The notes beneath the pieces are model-generated. The model worked only from the letters and a program-made list of their open reading frames with translations, searched no databases and was not told where the DNA came from. From positions 57,292 through 121,291 of the forward strand of contig NZ_VYQF01000012.1 in NCBI RefSeq assembly GCF_008710285.1: a stretch of DNA of 64,000 nt. The letters run 5' to 3'. Source of the DNA: Ginsengibacter hankyongi (GTDB lineage Bacteria > Bacteroidota > Bacteroidia > Chitinophagales > Chitinophagaceae). Positions 9,044-17,093 of this stretch are shown in pieces. Position 1 is the stretch's first letter. Each line of letters begins with the position of its first letter. Both the position numbers and the translations under genes were made by a program.

Positions 9044-9991
9044 TCAATTGATTAAATGAGACAACCAGTGCATCACATTCAAGGCGAATTGGCGATTATC
9101 TGTATCGGTTCTGGACATGCCGTATTTGACCCATTTATTATTAAACTTAACAAGTTGCGCCGTCCACATTGAACAATCAGCTGTTATTACAGCTCTGCCG
9201 TTACCTAATGTAAAAGCGATTGCTTGTGCATTATATACTCCAACAGGCATTCGATAAGAATCTGAATTTCCAATCCCACCATTATAGGCTGTATTTGAAA
9301 TTCGAAATAAAGTTATACTTCCTTTAGGGGGTTTTAGTGCCTGGCCGCCATCTGTAATTACCTTATTAATTTGTTCCTGGTAATTTCTTCCGCTTGTTAT
9401 AACATGGTTTCCGAGCAATTCGTTTTGTCGGCTAAAAATAAGAGTGCCCCTTCGTCCATCCGGCCCGTTTTCAATACCACCTTCACTAAATACTGAATCT
9501 TCAATACGTCCAAAACTTAAACCAATGCCTAAGTTCGTGAGCAATTTAAGTCCTGCATAGTTAAAAGGTGAATGATCAACTCCGAACAAAAGTGAACCGC
9601 CTTTTTTTATCCAATTAATAAGAGCTTCTATTTCAGAATCGCTAAATGCCGAAAATTCAGCTGAGTCGCTTTCATCCGGTCCGCCTTGAGCTGTGAATAT
9701 TACAACAATATCGTAGTTAGACAGCATCCTTGAATTAAATCTTCTTCCTATCGTATCTACATTGTATCCGTCTGCATAGATTAATTTACAAAATGGTTGA
9801 ATTCTATTCAACGTAAAAAAGGCATTGTAGTGTGCTGCGTCGATAAGCACACTTGGGTGTTTATTTAAATAAGCTGGCTTAAGTAGGTTAGTATTAAACG
9901 AACTATCATTAATCTGTTGGCCTTTTACACTTGATAAAATAAATACAAGCGAAAATATCAACATGAAATAAATTAGAGGAACTGTTTTCAT
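9044..9991 (-). CDS. Secreted protein with DUF4350/GATase1-like fold
   Basis: A 315-residue protein with a signal peptide ending near SSVKGQ. The body resembles DUF4350-type proteins: VLIDAAHYNAFFTL, then a strand NYDIVVIFTAQGG, then IEALINWIKKGGSLLFGVDH, which is the usual layout of class I glutamine-amidotransferase-like folds that have lost the catalytic Cys. A later VITADCSMWTAQ motif is seen. It is the first gene of a two-gene unit with the hydrolase at 8094-9032. Function is unknown; a carbohydrate- or ligand-binding role is only a guess. Confidence 0.6.
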   Translation of the reverse strand: MKTVPLIYFMLIFSLVFILSSVKGQQINDSSFNTNLLKPAYLNKHPSVLIDAAHYNAFFTLNRIQPFCKLIYADGYNVDTIGRRFNSRMLSNYDIVVIFTAQGGPDESDSAEFSAFSDSEIEALINWIKKGGSLLFGVDHSPFNYAGLKLLTNLGIGLSFGRIEDSVFSEGGIENGPDGRRGTLIFSRQNELLGNHVITSGRNYQEQINKVITDGGQALKPPKGSITLFRISNTAYNGGIGNSDSYRMPVGVYNAQAIAFTLGNGRAVITADCSMWTAQLVKFNNKWVKYGMSRTDTDNRQFALNVMHWLSHLIN

Positions 9992-10301
9992 TTAACTAGG
10001 TGAGGAACATTTATTTTTTGAGTTTTGGATTTTGCAGCCACCCGGCTATTCTTAGTTTACCTCCAACCAAAAGCTACACTATCCTGAATTTGCAGCTCAG
10101 GATTTATAAACATTAAATCTACAAAAAAATTTCAATTTTTATAAGTCAATCTATTTGCAATTCGTTTAACCTTAGCTGTTATATCTTAAATATCCGGAGG
10201 TACTATCAGGATAGCCGGGGGCATTGTTGCATTGAATCTGTTTCAATCACGTTATAATACCTAATTCCTTCTTTTCCCCGCCCGTTTCATCTTTTGTTCC
10301 A

Positions 10302-10564
10302 GCTGAGTCTCCCGCAGGGGACTCGGCGTGTGAAGAATAACATAGCCGTTAATGTAATGCATGTTTTCTTTTAAAAGGTCGGACCATTTATAAACCAACC
10401 GGTATCAATCGGTAACATCATACAAATGCAACCAGTTATAACCGGTAATTGTTATAAAATATATTCCATCCGATTCAGCTATTTGTTGCTTTATAAATAT
10501 TGATTGGAAAATACAAAATCTTATGAAAATCTATGCACGCCGAGTCCCCTGCGGGAGACTCGGC
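10302..10564. mobile_element. Deletion derivative of REP-RAYT element (MITE-like)
   Basis: This 263-bp unit is bounded by two copies of the 26-bp palindrome (GCTGAGTC...GACTCGGC at 10302-10327 and its inverse at 10539-10564). Between them 10345-10538 is nearly identical to 16850-17051, the 5' third of the RAYT pseudogene. About 420 bp of the RAYT interior is missing, with the junction just after GTGTGAAGA. The encoded fragment is broken by stops. It appears to be a non-autonomous relic of the element at 16389-17077. Confidence 0.8.
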
Positions 10565-10609
10565 TGGGACATAACCGCTTTACATAGGATGCACATGTTG
10601 TGCGTTCGT

Positions 10610-11560
10610 TTATTTATAAGTTTCTTTAAACACTGTGTCAATTATGATTTGCTGAAATAAATCAGGTTCAGTAAAAGGAACTGTATGTGCTGACTTCTCA
10701 AACCAATAAAAATGTTTGTTTTTTGCTTTGAGTTGTTGGTAATAGCTATATGTCAGTTCGTGATTTGTTTGATAATCATTCCTCCCTGCAAAAAAATAAA
10801 TGGGGCATTGAAGGGCTGGAACTTCTTTTGTAAAATTAATCTTAGACGCCTCATTCGCCAACACAAACAGTGAATTAGGGTATGTTGAAAAATATTGTTT
10901 CAATACAGAATCGGGTACAGGGTTATTGGTGAAGTGAAACAACCATTTCCGTTGATAGTACAATTCATCTGTGTTTTCAAAAGGAACCTTGACAAGTGAC
11001 AATTCTTGAAGAGCGGTTTGATTTTTTGCTGTTGCCGCCTGTTCTTTCAACCTTTGCAGTAACATCTGTTCACTCTTCTCCTGATCTACCATCTGGCTTA
11101 CGGCGATGTAAGCGTATAAATGATTTGGGTATTGCTGAGCTATTTTTAATCCCAACACGGTTCCCCATGAAAAGCCAACCAAATATAGCTTAGGGCGATG
11201 GAAGCGCTGTAGCAAGTAGGTGATTAATTCGTGGGTGTCTTGCTGAAACCTGTCTACAGTTAATGGTACCGGTGATGAATTTAATTGAAGTGTTTTTCCC
11301 GACTCTCGTTGGTCCCAAATGACAAGGGTGAATTGTTCTTGCAATTTTTTGGTAAAGTAATCCTTGTTATCGATATAGGATTCGCCCGGCCCACCACCTA
11401 AAAAGAGTAATAGAGGTTTTGAAGTATCTTTTGCTGAAATGTTTATCCACTGCTTAATTCCTCCAATATTTACAGCCATTGAGGTGTCTATGGAGGTTTG
11501 GGCAAATGCACTTTTTGTACAGATTAGGATAAGCATGATGGAAAATCTAAAGAAAGGCAT
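10610..11560 (-). CDS. Secreted alpha/beta hydrolase
   Basis: A 316-residue hydrolase with signal sequence (ILICTKSAFAQ). It has the oxyanion block LLFLGGGPGESYI, then LVIWDQRESGKTL, the nucleophile elbow VGFSWGTVLGLK, the acid in FFAGRNDYQTN and the His in EKSAHTVPFTEP. It has the same general architecture as the hydrolase at 8094-9032 but low identity by eye, so it is a separate paralogue. It is a single gene, bounded downstream by a REP derivative and upstream by an attC-like element. The substrate is unknown. Confidence 0.87.
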   Translation of the reverse strand: MPFFRFSIMLILICTKSAFAQTSIDTSMAVNIGGIKQWINISAKDTSKPLLLFLGGGPGESYIDNKDYFTKKLQEQFTLVIWDQRESGKTLQLNSSPVPLTVDRFQQDTHELITYLLQRFHRPKLYLVGFSWGTVLGLKIAQQYPNHLYAYIAVSQMVDQEKSEQMLLQRLKEQAATAKNQTALQELSLVKVPFENTDELYYQRKWLFHFTNNPVPDSVLKQYFSTYPNSLFVLANEASKINFTKEVPALQCPIYFFAGRNDYQTNHELTYSYYQQLKAKNKHFYWFEKSAHTVPFTEPDLFQQIIIDTVFKETYK

Positions 11561-11588
11561 AGTTGTCTTTTTGAAATTTTAAACGACA

Positions 11589-11780
11589 TACGACGAGCAG
11601 GGCTTTATGCAGGTTGGAAATTAGCATTCCGTCTACCCACAACCGCTGCTGATTGAAAATATATTGTTGAATTTAAGAACTAAAGTTGAAAGTTGTTTGT
11701 TCAGCCCGAGCCACAGCCTGGGTTTGCAATTAGCTGATGTTTGCTGGTTAAGTCCAACTTGCATAAAACCCAATGTTGCC
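11589..11780 (-). repeat. attC-like imperfect inverted repeat (cassette element 3)
   Basis: About 192 bp. The ends are complementary: plus-strand GGCTTTATGCAGGTTGGA near 11600 pairs with GGTTTTATGCAAGTTGGA read from the other end. The end next to the neighbouring ORF has the core GGCAAC on the minus strand (GTTGCC at 11775-11780). The centre, read on minus, contains ACTTTAGTTCTTAAATTCAA, shared almost exactly with the element at 59997-60190. The ORF at 11788-12309 stops 7 nt before it. No gene lies inside. Confidence 0.65.
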
Positions 11781-11787
11781 TGCCGTT

Positions 11788-12309
11788 TTAAGTCAGTTTG
11801 CTTTTTATGTCAGCGTTTGAAAATGTTACTTCATACAACCATTGTCTGCCTTCGCTTTCATTTCCAACAATTATGTCTTCCGTTTTCTCTATACAAATAA
11901 AACTTGGGTCGTCCTGTTGAAGACAAAATATTTCGTCGCCATCAACTTCAATCAACTCAGACCAGTAATTAATTAGAATTGAATTTGAAATCTTTACTAA
12001 ACCGAAATTAAAATTCATGAAAAATAAAAAAACGCTGTCACTTTTAGTTGTGTCTGTATATTTTTTTACTATCTCATTAATTGCTGTCTTATTTTGTAAA
12101 GCTGCTTGAAAATATAAAGAGTCTTTCCATTTATTGTCGGGCCAACCATCAGAGGCTAATTGAATTTTATCAGATTCTTCAAAAGATAAAAATTCATACT
12201 TGTCTTTAGTTAAAAGCAGTTTCAATTTTTCATTAAGCTGAGACTGCTTTTGTTTACGTTCTGCCTCCCATCTTAATTTGTCCAATCTTTTCTTTTCTTC
12301 TTCTGTCAT
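11788..12309 (-). CDS. Orphan cytoplasmic protein in a cassette-like unit
   Basis: A 173-residue protein without a recognised family. It starts with a charged coiled-coil-like helix (MTEEEKKRLDKLRWEAERKQ), followed by a mixed alpha/beta part with aromatic positions (SDGWPDNKWKDSLYFQ, LINYWSELIEVDGDEIFCLQ). There is no signal peptide or membrane helix. It is followed after 7 nt by the attC-like element at 11589-11780. Upstream, the minus-strand sequence GTTGCCTGCCA near 12350 resembles the cassette boundary. The layout is that of a single-gene cassette. Function unknown. Confidence 0.72.
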   Translation of the reverse strand: MTEEEKKRLDKLRWEAERKQKQSQLNEKLKLLLTKDKYEFLSFEESDKIQLASDGWPDNKWKDSLYFQAALQNKTAINEIVKKYTDTTKSDSVFLFFMNFNFGLVKISNSILINYWSELIEVDGDEIFCLQQDDPSFICIEKTEDIIVGNESEGRQWLYEVTFSNADIKSKLT

Positions 12310-12499
12310 AACAAATATGTCGACTTGTTGTGGAATTTAGGTGCTCAAAAAAATGGCAGGCAACACTTAAATATATGGCACTCCTCCCAAATTTGCAAAT
12401 TGATTTTCAATCGTTTAACATTCGCTATTTTCAATTGTCGTTAGGACAATCCAATCTCACCTTACCGTGCCGCCATCCACTTTACCGTAAAGTGCGCTG

Positions 12500-12772
12500 A
12501 CTTTACGGTGTGGCGCATCAACTTTACGGTGTGGGTCGTCGACTTTACGGTGTGGCGCATCAACTTTACGGTGTGGGTCGTCGACTTTACGGTGTGGCGC
12601 ATCAACTTTACGGTGTGGGTCGTCGACTTTACGGTGTGGGTCGTCAACTTTACGGTGTGGCGCATCAACTTTACGGTGTGGCGCATCAACTTTACGGTGT
12701 GGGTCGTCGACTTTTCGGTGTGGGTCGTCAACTTTTCGGTGTGGCGCATCCACTTTACGGTGTGGACCGGGG
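12500..12772. repeat. 21-bp minisatellite, 13 units
   Basis: Thirteen units of 21 bp in perfect phase. Each is ACTTTACGGTGTGG (or ACTTTTCGGTGTGG) plus a 7-nt block that is mainly CGCATCA (A) or GTCGTCG (B), in the order A B A B A B B' A A B B' A' and a diverged last unit. No unit has an insertion or deletion. Because 21 is divisible by 3 and the unit has no stop in most frames, at least four frames are open for about 95 codons. One minus frame would encode 7-residue repeats DAPHRKV/DDPHRKV. No start signal or family supports a real protein. Confidence 0.9.
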
Positions 12773-12965
12773 ACCGTTTTCGCTGTTTATAAAAAAAATA
12801 TAAAAAAGCAAAAAAAATTTTCTTTAATAATCAACCAATTATAATTTAATAATAAAAAAATACACAAAATTGTCATTCGGTTGTAAAATAAATTTTAAAA
12901 CTATCTGTTATTAAAAAAATGACTTGTACCTGACGTACACATTTTTATAGTCAAATTTTAAAACA
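12773..12965 (+). promoter_or_regulatory. Very AT-rich upstream region of the FN3 protein gene
   Basis: About 190 bp of extreme AT content with A-runs separates the minisatellite from the ATG at 12966. It is likely to hold the promoter of that gene, whose codon use looks adapted for good expression. No exact Bacteroidota -33/-7 pair could be assigned by eye. Confidence 0.35.
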
Positions 12966-13607
12966 ATGGTAATTAAAATCCAATCTGCTAAAATCAAGAC
13001 AGGCCTTAGCGGATTTTCAAACACAGCCCTGTCGCCATTTGCAAACACAATAAATACTGCACTTACAGCAAATGACAATTTTCCATTAACCCAGGCTCTA
13101 TTGCCAAACCTTTCATCTGCGTTAACCGGCTTTAACACTGCCCTGGCTAACGCCGAAAACCGTGACAAGGCGATGATTTCCCTGCGGGACACAGCCCGCA
13201 CGGAACTCGTGCTGCAGCTTACTGACGTAGCAAGCTCTGTTACGTACGAGGCAAAAGGTGACCGGGATAAACTGCTCACCAGCGGCTTTGAGCTGTATAA
13301 AGACAGTAGCGCTTCGCCTCTTGGCTCCGTTACAGGCTTTAAGCTCCTGGATGCCGAAGTGGGCATCGGGCTAACGCTCGTGTGCGACGGTGTAAAATAC
13401 CGTGTAAGCTACACCCACCAGATCACCGCTGACCCTTTAACAACCGACAGCGTCTGGACTAGTTTCTCCACCACCTCTAAAGAGTACACATTTGCAAATC
13501 TTCCGGCCGGCACAAAATTCTGGGCACGGATTATTGCAGTGGGCACTAAAGAACAGGTGGCATACAGCGACCCCCTAAGTCGCATTACTCAACTAAACAT
13601 TAACTAA
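12966..13607 (+). CDS. Fibronectin type III-like domain protein
   Basis: A 213-residue protein without signal peptide. The N-terminal half is helical and Ala/Leu/Asn-rich (TALSPFANTINTALTANDNF). The C-terminal half has an FN3-like pattern: FELYKDSSASPLGSVTGFKL, VKYRVSYTHQI, then TSKEYTFANLPAGTKFWARI and a closing strand. Similar proteins occur in Bacteroidota as stand-alone FN3 proteins; their function is unknown. The codons are more GC-rich than the flanking DNA. A strong intrinsic terminator follows at 13633, so it is a monocistronic and probably well-expressed gene. Confidence 0.75.
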   Translation: MVIKIQSAKIKTGLSGFSNTALSPFANTINTALTANDNFPLTQALLPNLSSALTGFNTALANAENRDKAMISLRDTARTELVLQLTDVASSVTYEAKGDRDKLLTSGFELYKDSSASPLGSVTGFKLLDAEVGIGLTLVCDGVKYRVSYTHQITADPLTTDSVWTSFSTTSKEYTFANLPAGTKFWARIIAVGTKEQVAYSDPLSRITQLNIN

Positions 13608-13632
13608 ACGTCAGATATACAAGTTATTTTAG

Positions 13633-13657
13633 GCCGCCCGGTAGGGCGGCTTTTTGT
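13633..13657 (+). terminator. Intrinsic terminator
   Basis: GCCGCCC (13633-13639), GGTA loop, GGGCGGC (13644-13650), then TTTTTGTTTT. It is 25 nt after the stop of the FN3-like gene and in the right orientation. Confidence 0.9.
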
Positions 13658-13703
13658 TTTTGGTGAGTTTTGGAAACACCAGTACCACAGTTGATAATTA
13701 TTT

Positions 13704-13746
13704 AAACGTTGAAGGGTAGACGCAGATGGAGAAATCTTTCAATTCG
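13704..13746. repeat. Direct repeat, copy 1 (flanks cupin gene)
   Basis: This copy reads AACGTTGAAGGGTAGACGCA, then GATGGAGAAATC and CAATTCG. A second copy is at 14483-14530 in the same orientation with few changes. The pair brackets the cupin gene. Confidence 0.6.
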
Positions 13747-13759
13747 AAGATGCGGTTTG

Positions 13760-14302
13760 TCATGAACAATATGTATCTAACAACCATTTTTCTGTTCCGT
13801 CCTTTTTAGCCCGCCTGGCTGTAGCCCTGATAACTGGCGAAAGTAGTGACATCCATCCCGGGGCATTCGAATCTGATATAATTAAAGCCACCGCAAGGTG
13901 TGCAAATTTTTTTGGTTTTCCTTTTTTGTCTGTAAGGCCGTCAGCCGCAAGCCCGTAGAAAATCTTGATGAAATTTTCCATACCTGTATGCCCGGGGTTT
14001 AAGGTTATATGAAATTTCACTTTGTCATTCCTTTCATTATAGAACCGGTGATGGGTACCTGCCGGAACAGTTACCGATTCACCAACATTTAGAACTTTTT
14101 TGTCCTTGCCTACCTGCACGTACAAAGTGCCTTCCTGTACCTCAAACTTTTCAGAAAATGCATTATGGTAATGCAAAGGGGGGCCATCGCTTTTACCTAA
14201 ATCTATTTCAATAAGAGTGTACTCGCCATTTGTTTCGTCGGAAGTTTTTATAAAGGTAGCAGAGTCGTTAATGGCAGGATTGGCAAAAGTTCGTTTTTCC
14301 AT
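13760..14302 (-). CDS. Cupin domain protein
   Basis: A 180-residue single-domain cupin. Motif 1 is seen in PPLHYHNAFSEKFEVQEGTL (metal His residues and Glu), and motif 2 in VPAGTHHRFYNERNDKVKFH. The C-terminal part (ENFIKIFYGLAADGL, then LSPVIRATARRAKKDG) is a helical extension seen in small cupins of Bacteroidota. The likely role is metal-dependent binding or catalysis on a small molecule; no substrate can be named. It is a single gene flanked by a 45-bp direct repeat on both sides. Confidence 0.85.
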   Translation of the reverse strand: MEKRTFANPAINDSATFIKTSDETNGEYTLIEIDLGKSDGPPLHYHNAFSEKFEVQEGTLYVQVGKDKKVLNVGESVTVPAGTHHRFYNERNDKVKFHITLNPGHTGMENFIKIFYGLAADGLTDKKGKPKKFAHLAVALIISDSNAPGWMSLLSPVIRATARRAKKDGTEKWLLDTYCS

Positions 14303-14799
14303 AATGAAGTTTTATATAGCAACAGCTTTTATTTGAAAAATTACATTATAATCAAGGTACATTAAATATAGCTACCTTAAGATATAATTTTAATTGCGGA
14401 GTAACTTCCCGCGCAGTTGACGTTGCGGTCATAAGCAGGAAGTGCCTTCCGGAGACATTCCCATGAACAAAAGAATAATCATTTTAACGTAGAAGGGTAG
14501 ACGCAGGTGGGGAAATCGTTTTTCAATCCGATCGGCGGCGGACACTGGCAGTAGCGCCAATTGGGAAATTGCAGGAACCATCCACCCTGTTTTGTGCATA
14601 AAATTTTTCTATGCTAAATTTTGACTTCACAGTTATTAGCACTAACTTCAGAATGGGTTTAATGCACCCATTGAACCCGCCCCAAAAAGTGCAAAGAAAT
14701 TCCCCTCTTAAACTGCAGGATTAGTTCAAGGTTAATGAAAATTTATATGGAGTTAGCCGAAAATCCTATCAAAGAGTAGGCAAAAAATCTTAAATTGTT
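14303..14799. other. Intergenic 500 bp with repeat copy
   Basis: This divergent gap holds the upstream regions of the cupin gene (minus) and the 14800 gene (plus), plus the direct-repeat copy at 14483-14530. No further ORF is supported. Confidence 0.5.
14483..14530. repeat. Direct repeat, copy 2 (flanks cupin gene)
   Basis: AACGTAGAAGGGTAGACGCA then GGTGGGGAAATC and CAATCCG. It matches 13704-13746 in order and orientation, about 780 bp apart. Confidence 0.6.
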
Positions 14800-15642
14800 A
14801 TGGTAAAGCAAGCAACTATAGTAGCTCCTTTAAAAGGAGTTACTAACAGCGAGTTCATTCGTATTGCACCCTTACATCATCCTAAAACCAAAGTGGAGTT
14901 AAAGGACTTAGGACAGGATGCAGACGATGCTGAATTGATAGCCACGCCGCTTCCTACGGCTCCGCCGCCGCCACACCTGGTATACAACCACGGGCCGTTA
15001 ATTCCACAGGTAAAAGTATATACTATATTTTGGGGCAAAAACTGGAAATCGGCACCGGCCTTTGTGAAGCTGGAGCAAAATATCAATAAATTTTTTAAAG
15101 ATATTGTAGTGAGCTCCCTCATAGACCAGTTAGCTGAATATAACACGCCTGCTTTCACAATAAAGCATGGCTCACTTTCAGGCAGTAAAGTAATTACGGC
15201 AAATGCCCCGGGAAGCATCATCACCGACGCCGTTATTCAACAGCAATTAAAGGCGTGGATAGCTGCGAATACCGTTCCTGCCTGGGACAAAAACACGCTG
15301 TATTTTATTTACCTGGACAAGGGAGTGACCGTGCATATGGGTGGCGGGGCATCATGTACAGCTTTTTGCGGTTATCACAATCACATTTCGAAAAAAGATT
15401 ACTATGCCGTAATGCCTTTCCCGGGTTGCGCCGGATGCCTTGGTGGCCTGAGTGTGTTGAATGCAATCACCGGCACCAGTTCGCATGAATTGTGCGAAGC
15501 CATTACAGATCCTGTTCCCGGTACGGGATGGTACGATAGTGTACATGGCGAAATAGGCGACATCTGTGCCTGGGCCTTTAAAAGTGTTGCGGGTCATAAT
15601 GTTCAGAAGGAATGGTCAAATAGTATGAATGCATGTGTATAA
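14800..15642 (+). CDS. Putative zinc-site protein with HELCEAITDP motif
   Basis: A 280-residue protein without a classical signal peptide; it has a proline-rich linker near residue 55 (PLPTAPPPPHLV). Mid-protein there is YTIFWGKNW, then a Cys/His-rich segment GGGASCTAFCGYHNHISKKD and PGCAGCLGG, then GTSSHELCEAITDPVPGTGW, YDSVHGEIGDICAW and a closing VQKEWSNSMNACV. The HELCE block followed by D/E-rich loops looks like a metallopeptidase-type metal site. The Cys/His segment recalls plant EXORDIUM-type proteins. Both comparisons are from memory and by eye. Conserved Cys suggest disulfides and an extracytoplasmic place. Single gene. Confidence 0.62.
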   Translation: MVKQATIVAPLKGVTNSEFIRIAPLHHPKTKVELKDLGQDADDAELIATPLPTAPPPPHLVYNHGPLIPQVKVYTIFWGKNWKSAPAFVKLEQNINKFFKDIVVSSLIDQLAEYNTPAFTIKHGSLSGSKVITANAPGSIITDAVIQQQLKAWIAANTVPAWDKNTLYFIYLDKGVTVHMGGGASCTAFCGYHNHISKKDYYAVMPFPGCAGCLGGLSVLNAITGTSSHELCEAITDPVPGTGWYDSVHGEIGDICAWAFKSVAGHNVQKEWSNSMNACV

Positions 15643-15843
15643 CCCCACTTCTTTGCACGGCCGTTACCAGGGGCCCGAAAAAAGTGAAGTGGATAATATA
15701 ATTGTTGGGGAACCAGTAGCAGCAGAAGCAACAATATAATAGTTGCGTTGCCCGGGAGACCTGGCGGAGGCTGAAATCTTTTTAATTTGGTCAACAGTGG
15801 ACGCTCGTGCCAAAGAGACGTCTTCACACTGGCACAAGCATGG

Positions 15844-15906
15844 CTAACGCACAAGGCTATGCGACAAAGGTTGCGCCACGGAACTTCTTTATATGCTTGG
15901 ACTAAA
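15844..15906. repeat. Dispersed 63-bp repeat, copy 2
   Basis: Matches 1296-1358 (CTAACGCACAAGG, CTATGCGACAAAGG, GGAAC, ATATGC, GGACTAAA). It lies between the 14800 gene and a minus-strand gene. No coding content. Confidence 0.6.
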
Positions 15907-15919
15907 AAGGTGTTGGGAA

Positions 15920-16333
15920 CTATTTACTATGCACGTATCGAACTATCCAGTGCAAACTATCTGGAAAGGAGTAATTAAACTTCTTAAAATCTTTTGGCCT
16001 AATTAAAAGATAATTATTATTAGGATTGTCAGGGTTATATGCTACAGGAAATGCCTTCCCCACAAATAATAATTTAGCATCTTTAAAATTGAGCTCACTT
16101 GAATTAAACGCAGCGATTCCGTCTATCATTTTTTTATTATAATAAAAATTGTAAATAGAAGTTATTGTTCCCACATGCGTCCGACCACCATAAGAACAGT
16201 CAGTTATAGTCGCATTTGAAATTTTATGGTTCTGAATTAATCTTTTCTTGAATAGTGGAACCGCAATAAGAATAAATAGTATTACAAGTAAAAAAAATAC
16301 CATAGTCCCAGCTTGCAATTTTGTTATTTTCAT
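15920..16333 (-). CDS. Membrane-anchored hypothetical protein (DUF3592-like)
   Basis: A 137-residue protein with one N-terminal helix (MVFFLLVILFILIAVPLF) and a soluble part with strand-rich segments (NATITDCSYGGRTHVGTITS, IYNFYYNKK, PVAYNPDNPNNNYLLIRP). The pattern of an anchor followed by a small beta domain ending in a YNPxNP-like motif resembles DUF3592 proteins, but this is a tentative call. It is bounded downstream by repeat sequence and upstream by a REP palindrome. Function unknown. Confidence 0.62.
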   Translation of the reverse strand: MKITKLQAGTMVFFLLVILFILIAVPLFKKRLIQNHKISNATITDCSYGGRTHVGTITSIYNFYYNKKMIDGIAAFNSSELNFKDAKLLFVGKAFPVAYNPDNPNNNYLLIRPKDFKKFNYSFPDSLHWIVRYVHSK

Positions 16334-16388
16334 AATTTATGTTTCCATTAGAATTAGATCAAATACGCCAGCTTAAATCTATGTCCCA

Positions 16389-17077
16389 GCCGAGTCTCCC
16401 GCAGGGGATTCGGCGTGTGAAGAGCAAGCTACATTCCTTCACTCAAATCAATATCCATTAAATTCATGATGTTATCAACCGGATAAATTCCCTGCACTCC
16501 TTTATAATAAAATCCGGCAGAACTGTACATAATTTTCCGGGCAATCAGCAAGGTTCCATTTTCCTGTACATGGATTTTGATGGATATAATCTAATTTCTG
16601 CATGATAAATTTTTTCGTAAAACATTCTTTAATATCAAATGAAGATTCGAAAACTTCATTCAACTTTCCTCTTTTTTTGTCTGAAACGTTTACTGCTTTT
16701 GATAATTTATCTAATATAATTTCATTGTTTTGCTTTTTTAATATATCAGCTATACCATAAGCCATAAAACGTTTACCATTGCCAACCATTTTGTACAACT
16801 TCTTTCCTGAATTTGAAAGCCAATAAGTGCAAGTAAATGATTTGGCATAATAACACAGCCGGTAATGTATTGCCTGTTTTCTTTTAAATGATCGAACCAT
16901 TTATAAACTAACGGGTATCCATCGGTAACATCATACAAATGCGACCAGTTATAACAGGTAATTGTTATAAAATATATTCCATCCGATTCAGTTATTTGTT
17001 GCTTTACAGACATTGATTGTAAAATACAAATTCTTATGGAAGTCTCTGCAAGCCGAGTCCCCTGCGGGAGACTCGGC
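16389..17077. mobile_element. REP1-RAYT element with flanking inverted palindromes
   Basis: The unit is bounded by GCCGAGTC...GATTCGGC at 16389-16414 and the same palindrome inverted at 17052-17077. It encloses a decayed RAYT gene. Solo or derivative copies of the palindrome occur at 10302, 10539, 18036 and 59857. This is the usual layout of a REP-associated transposase with its substrate. The right end cuts into an attC-like half-element at 17094-17211. Confidence 0.85.
16429..17013 (-). pseudogene. RAYT (Y1/TnpA_REP) transposase, frameshifted
   Basis: From the ATG at 17013 the product begins MSVKQQITESDGIYFITITC, followed by VYKWFDHLKENR and CVIMPNHLLALIGF. The HUH site, normally NHVH, reads NHLL, so the second metal His is lost. 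Near residue 70 the frame shifts, and the remaining protein (LSNSGKKLYKMVGNGKRFMA, then DYIHQNPCTGKWNLADCPEN) is in another frame. A second shift near 16510 separates the tail. With at least two frameshifts and a lost catalytic His it should be inactive. Alternative: sequencing errors could explain the shifts but not the His change. Confidence 0.85.
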
Positions 17078-17093
17078 TGGCACATAAGAGTTC

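Noticed and set aside
10996..11193. Plus-strand ORF within the hydrolase at 10610-11560
   Set aside because: Antisense shadow of a conserved gene, without motifs.
12500..12772. CRISPR array
   Set aside because: Units are directly adjacent 21-mers with only two alternating 7-nt blocks; there are no unique spacers and no cas genes.
12457..12792. ORFs of 94-98 residues in several frames across the 21-bp array
   Set aside because: All arise from the repeat having a length divisible by 3 and no stop in most frames; none has a clear start signal, a family or a reason to prefer one frame.
15603..15854. Minus-strand ORF of 83 residues over the 15642 gene end
   Set aside because: It overlaps the better supported plus-strand gene and low-complexity leucine runs come from a CAG/ACA-rich intergenic part.
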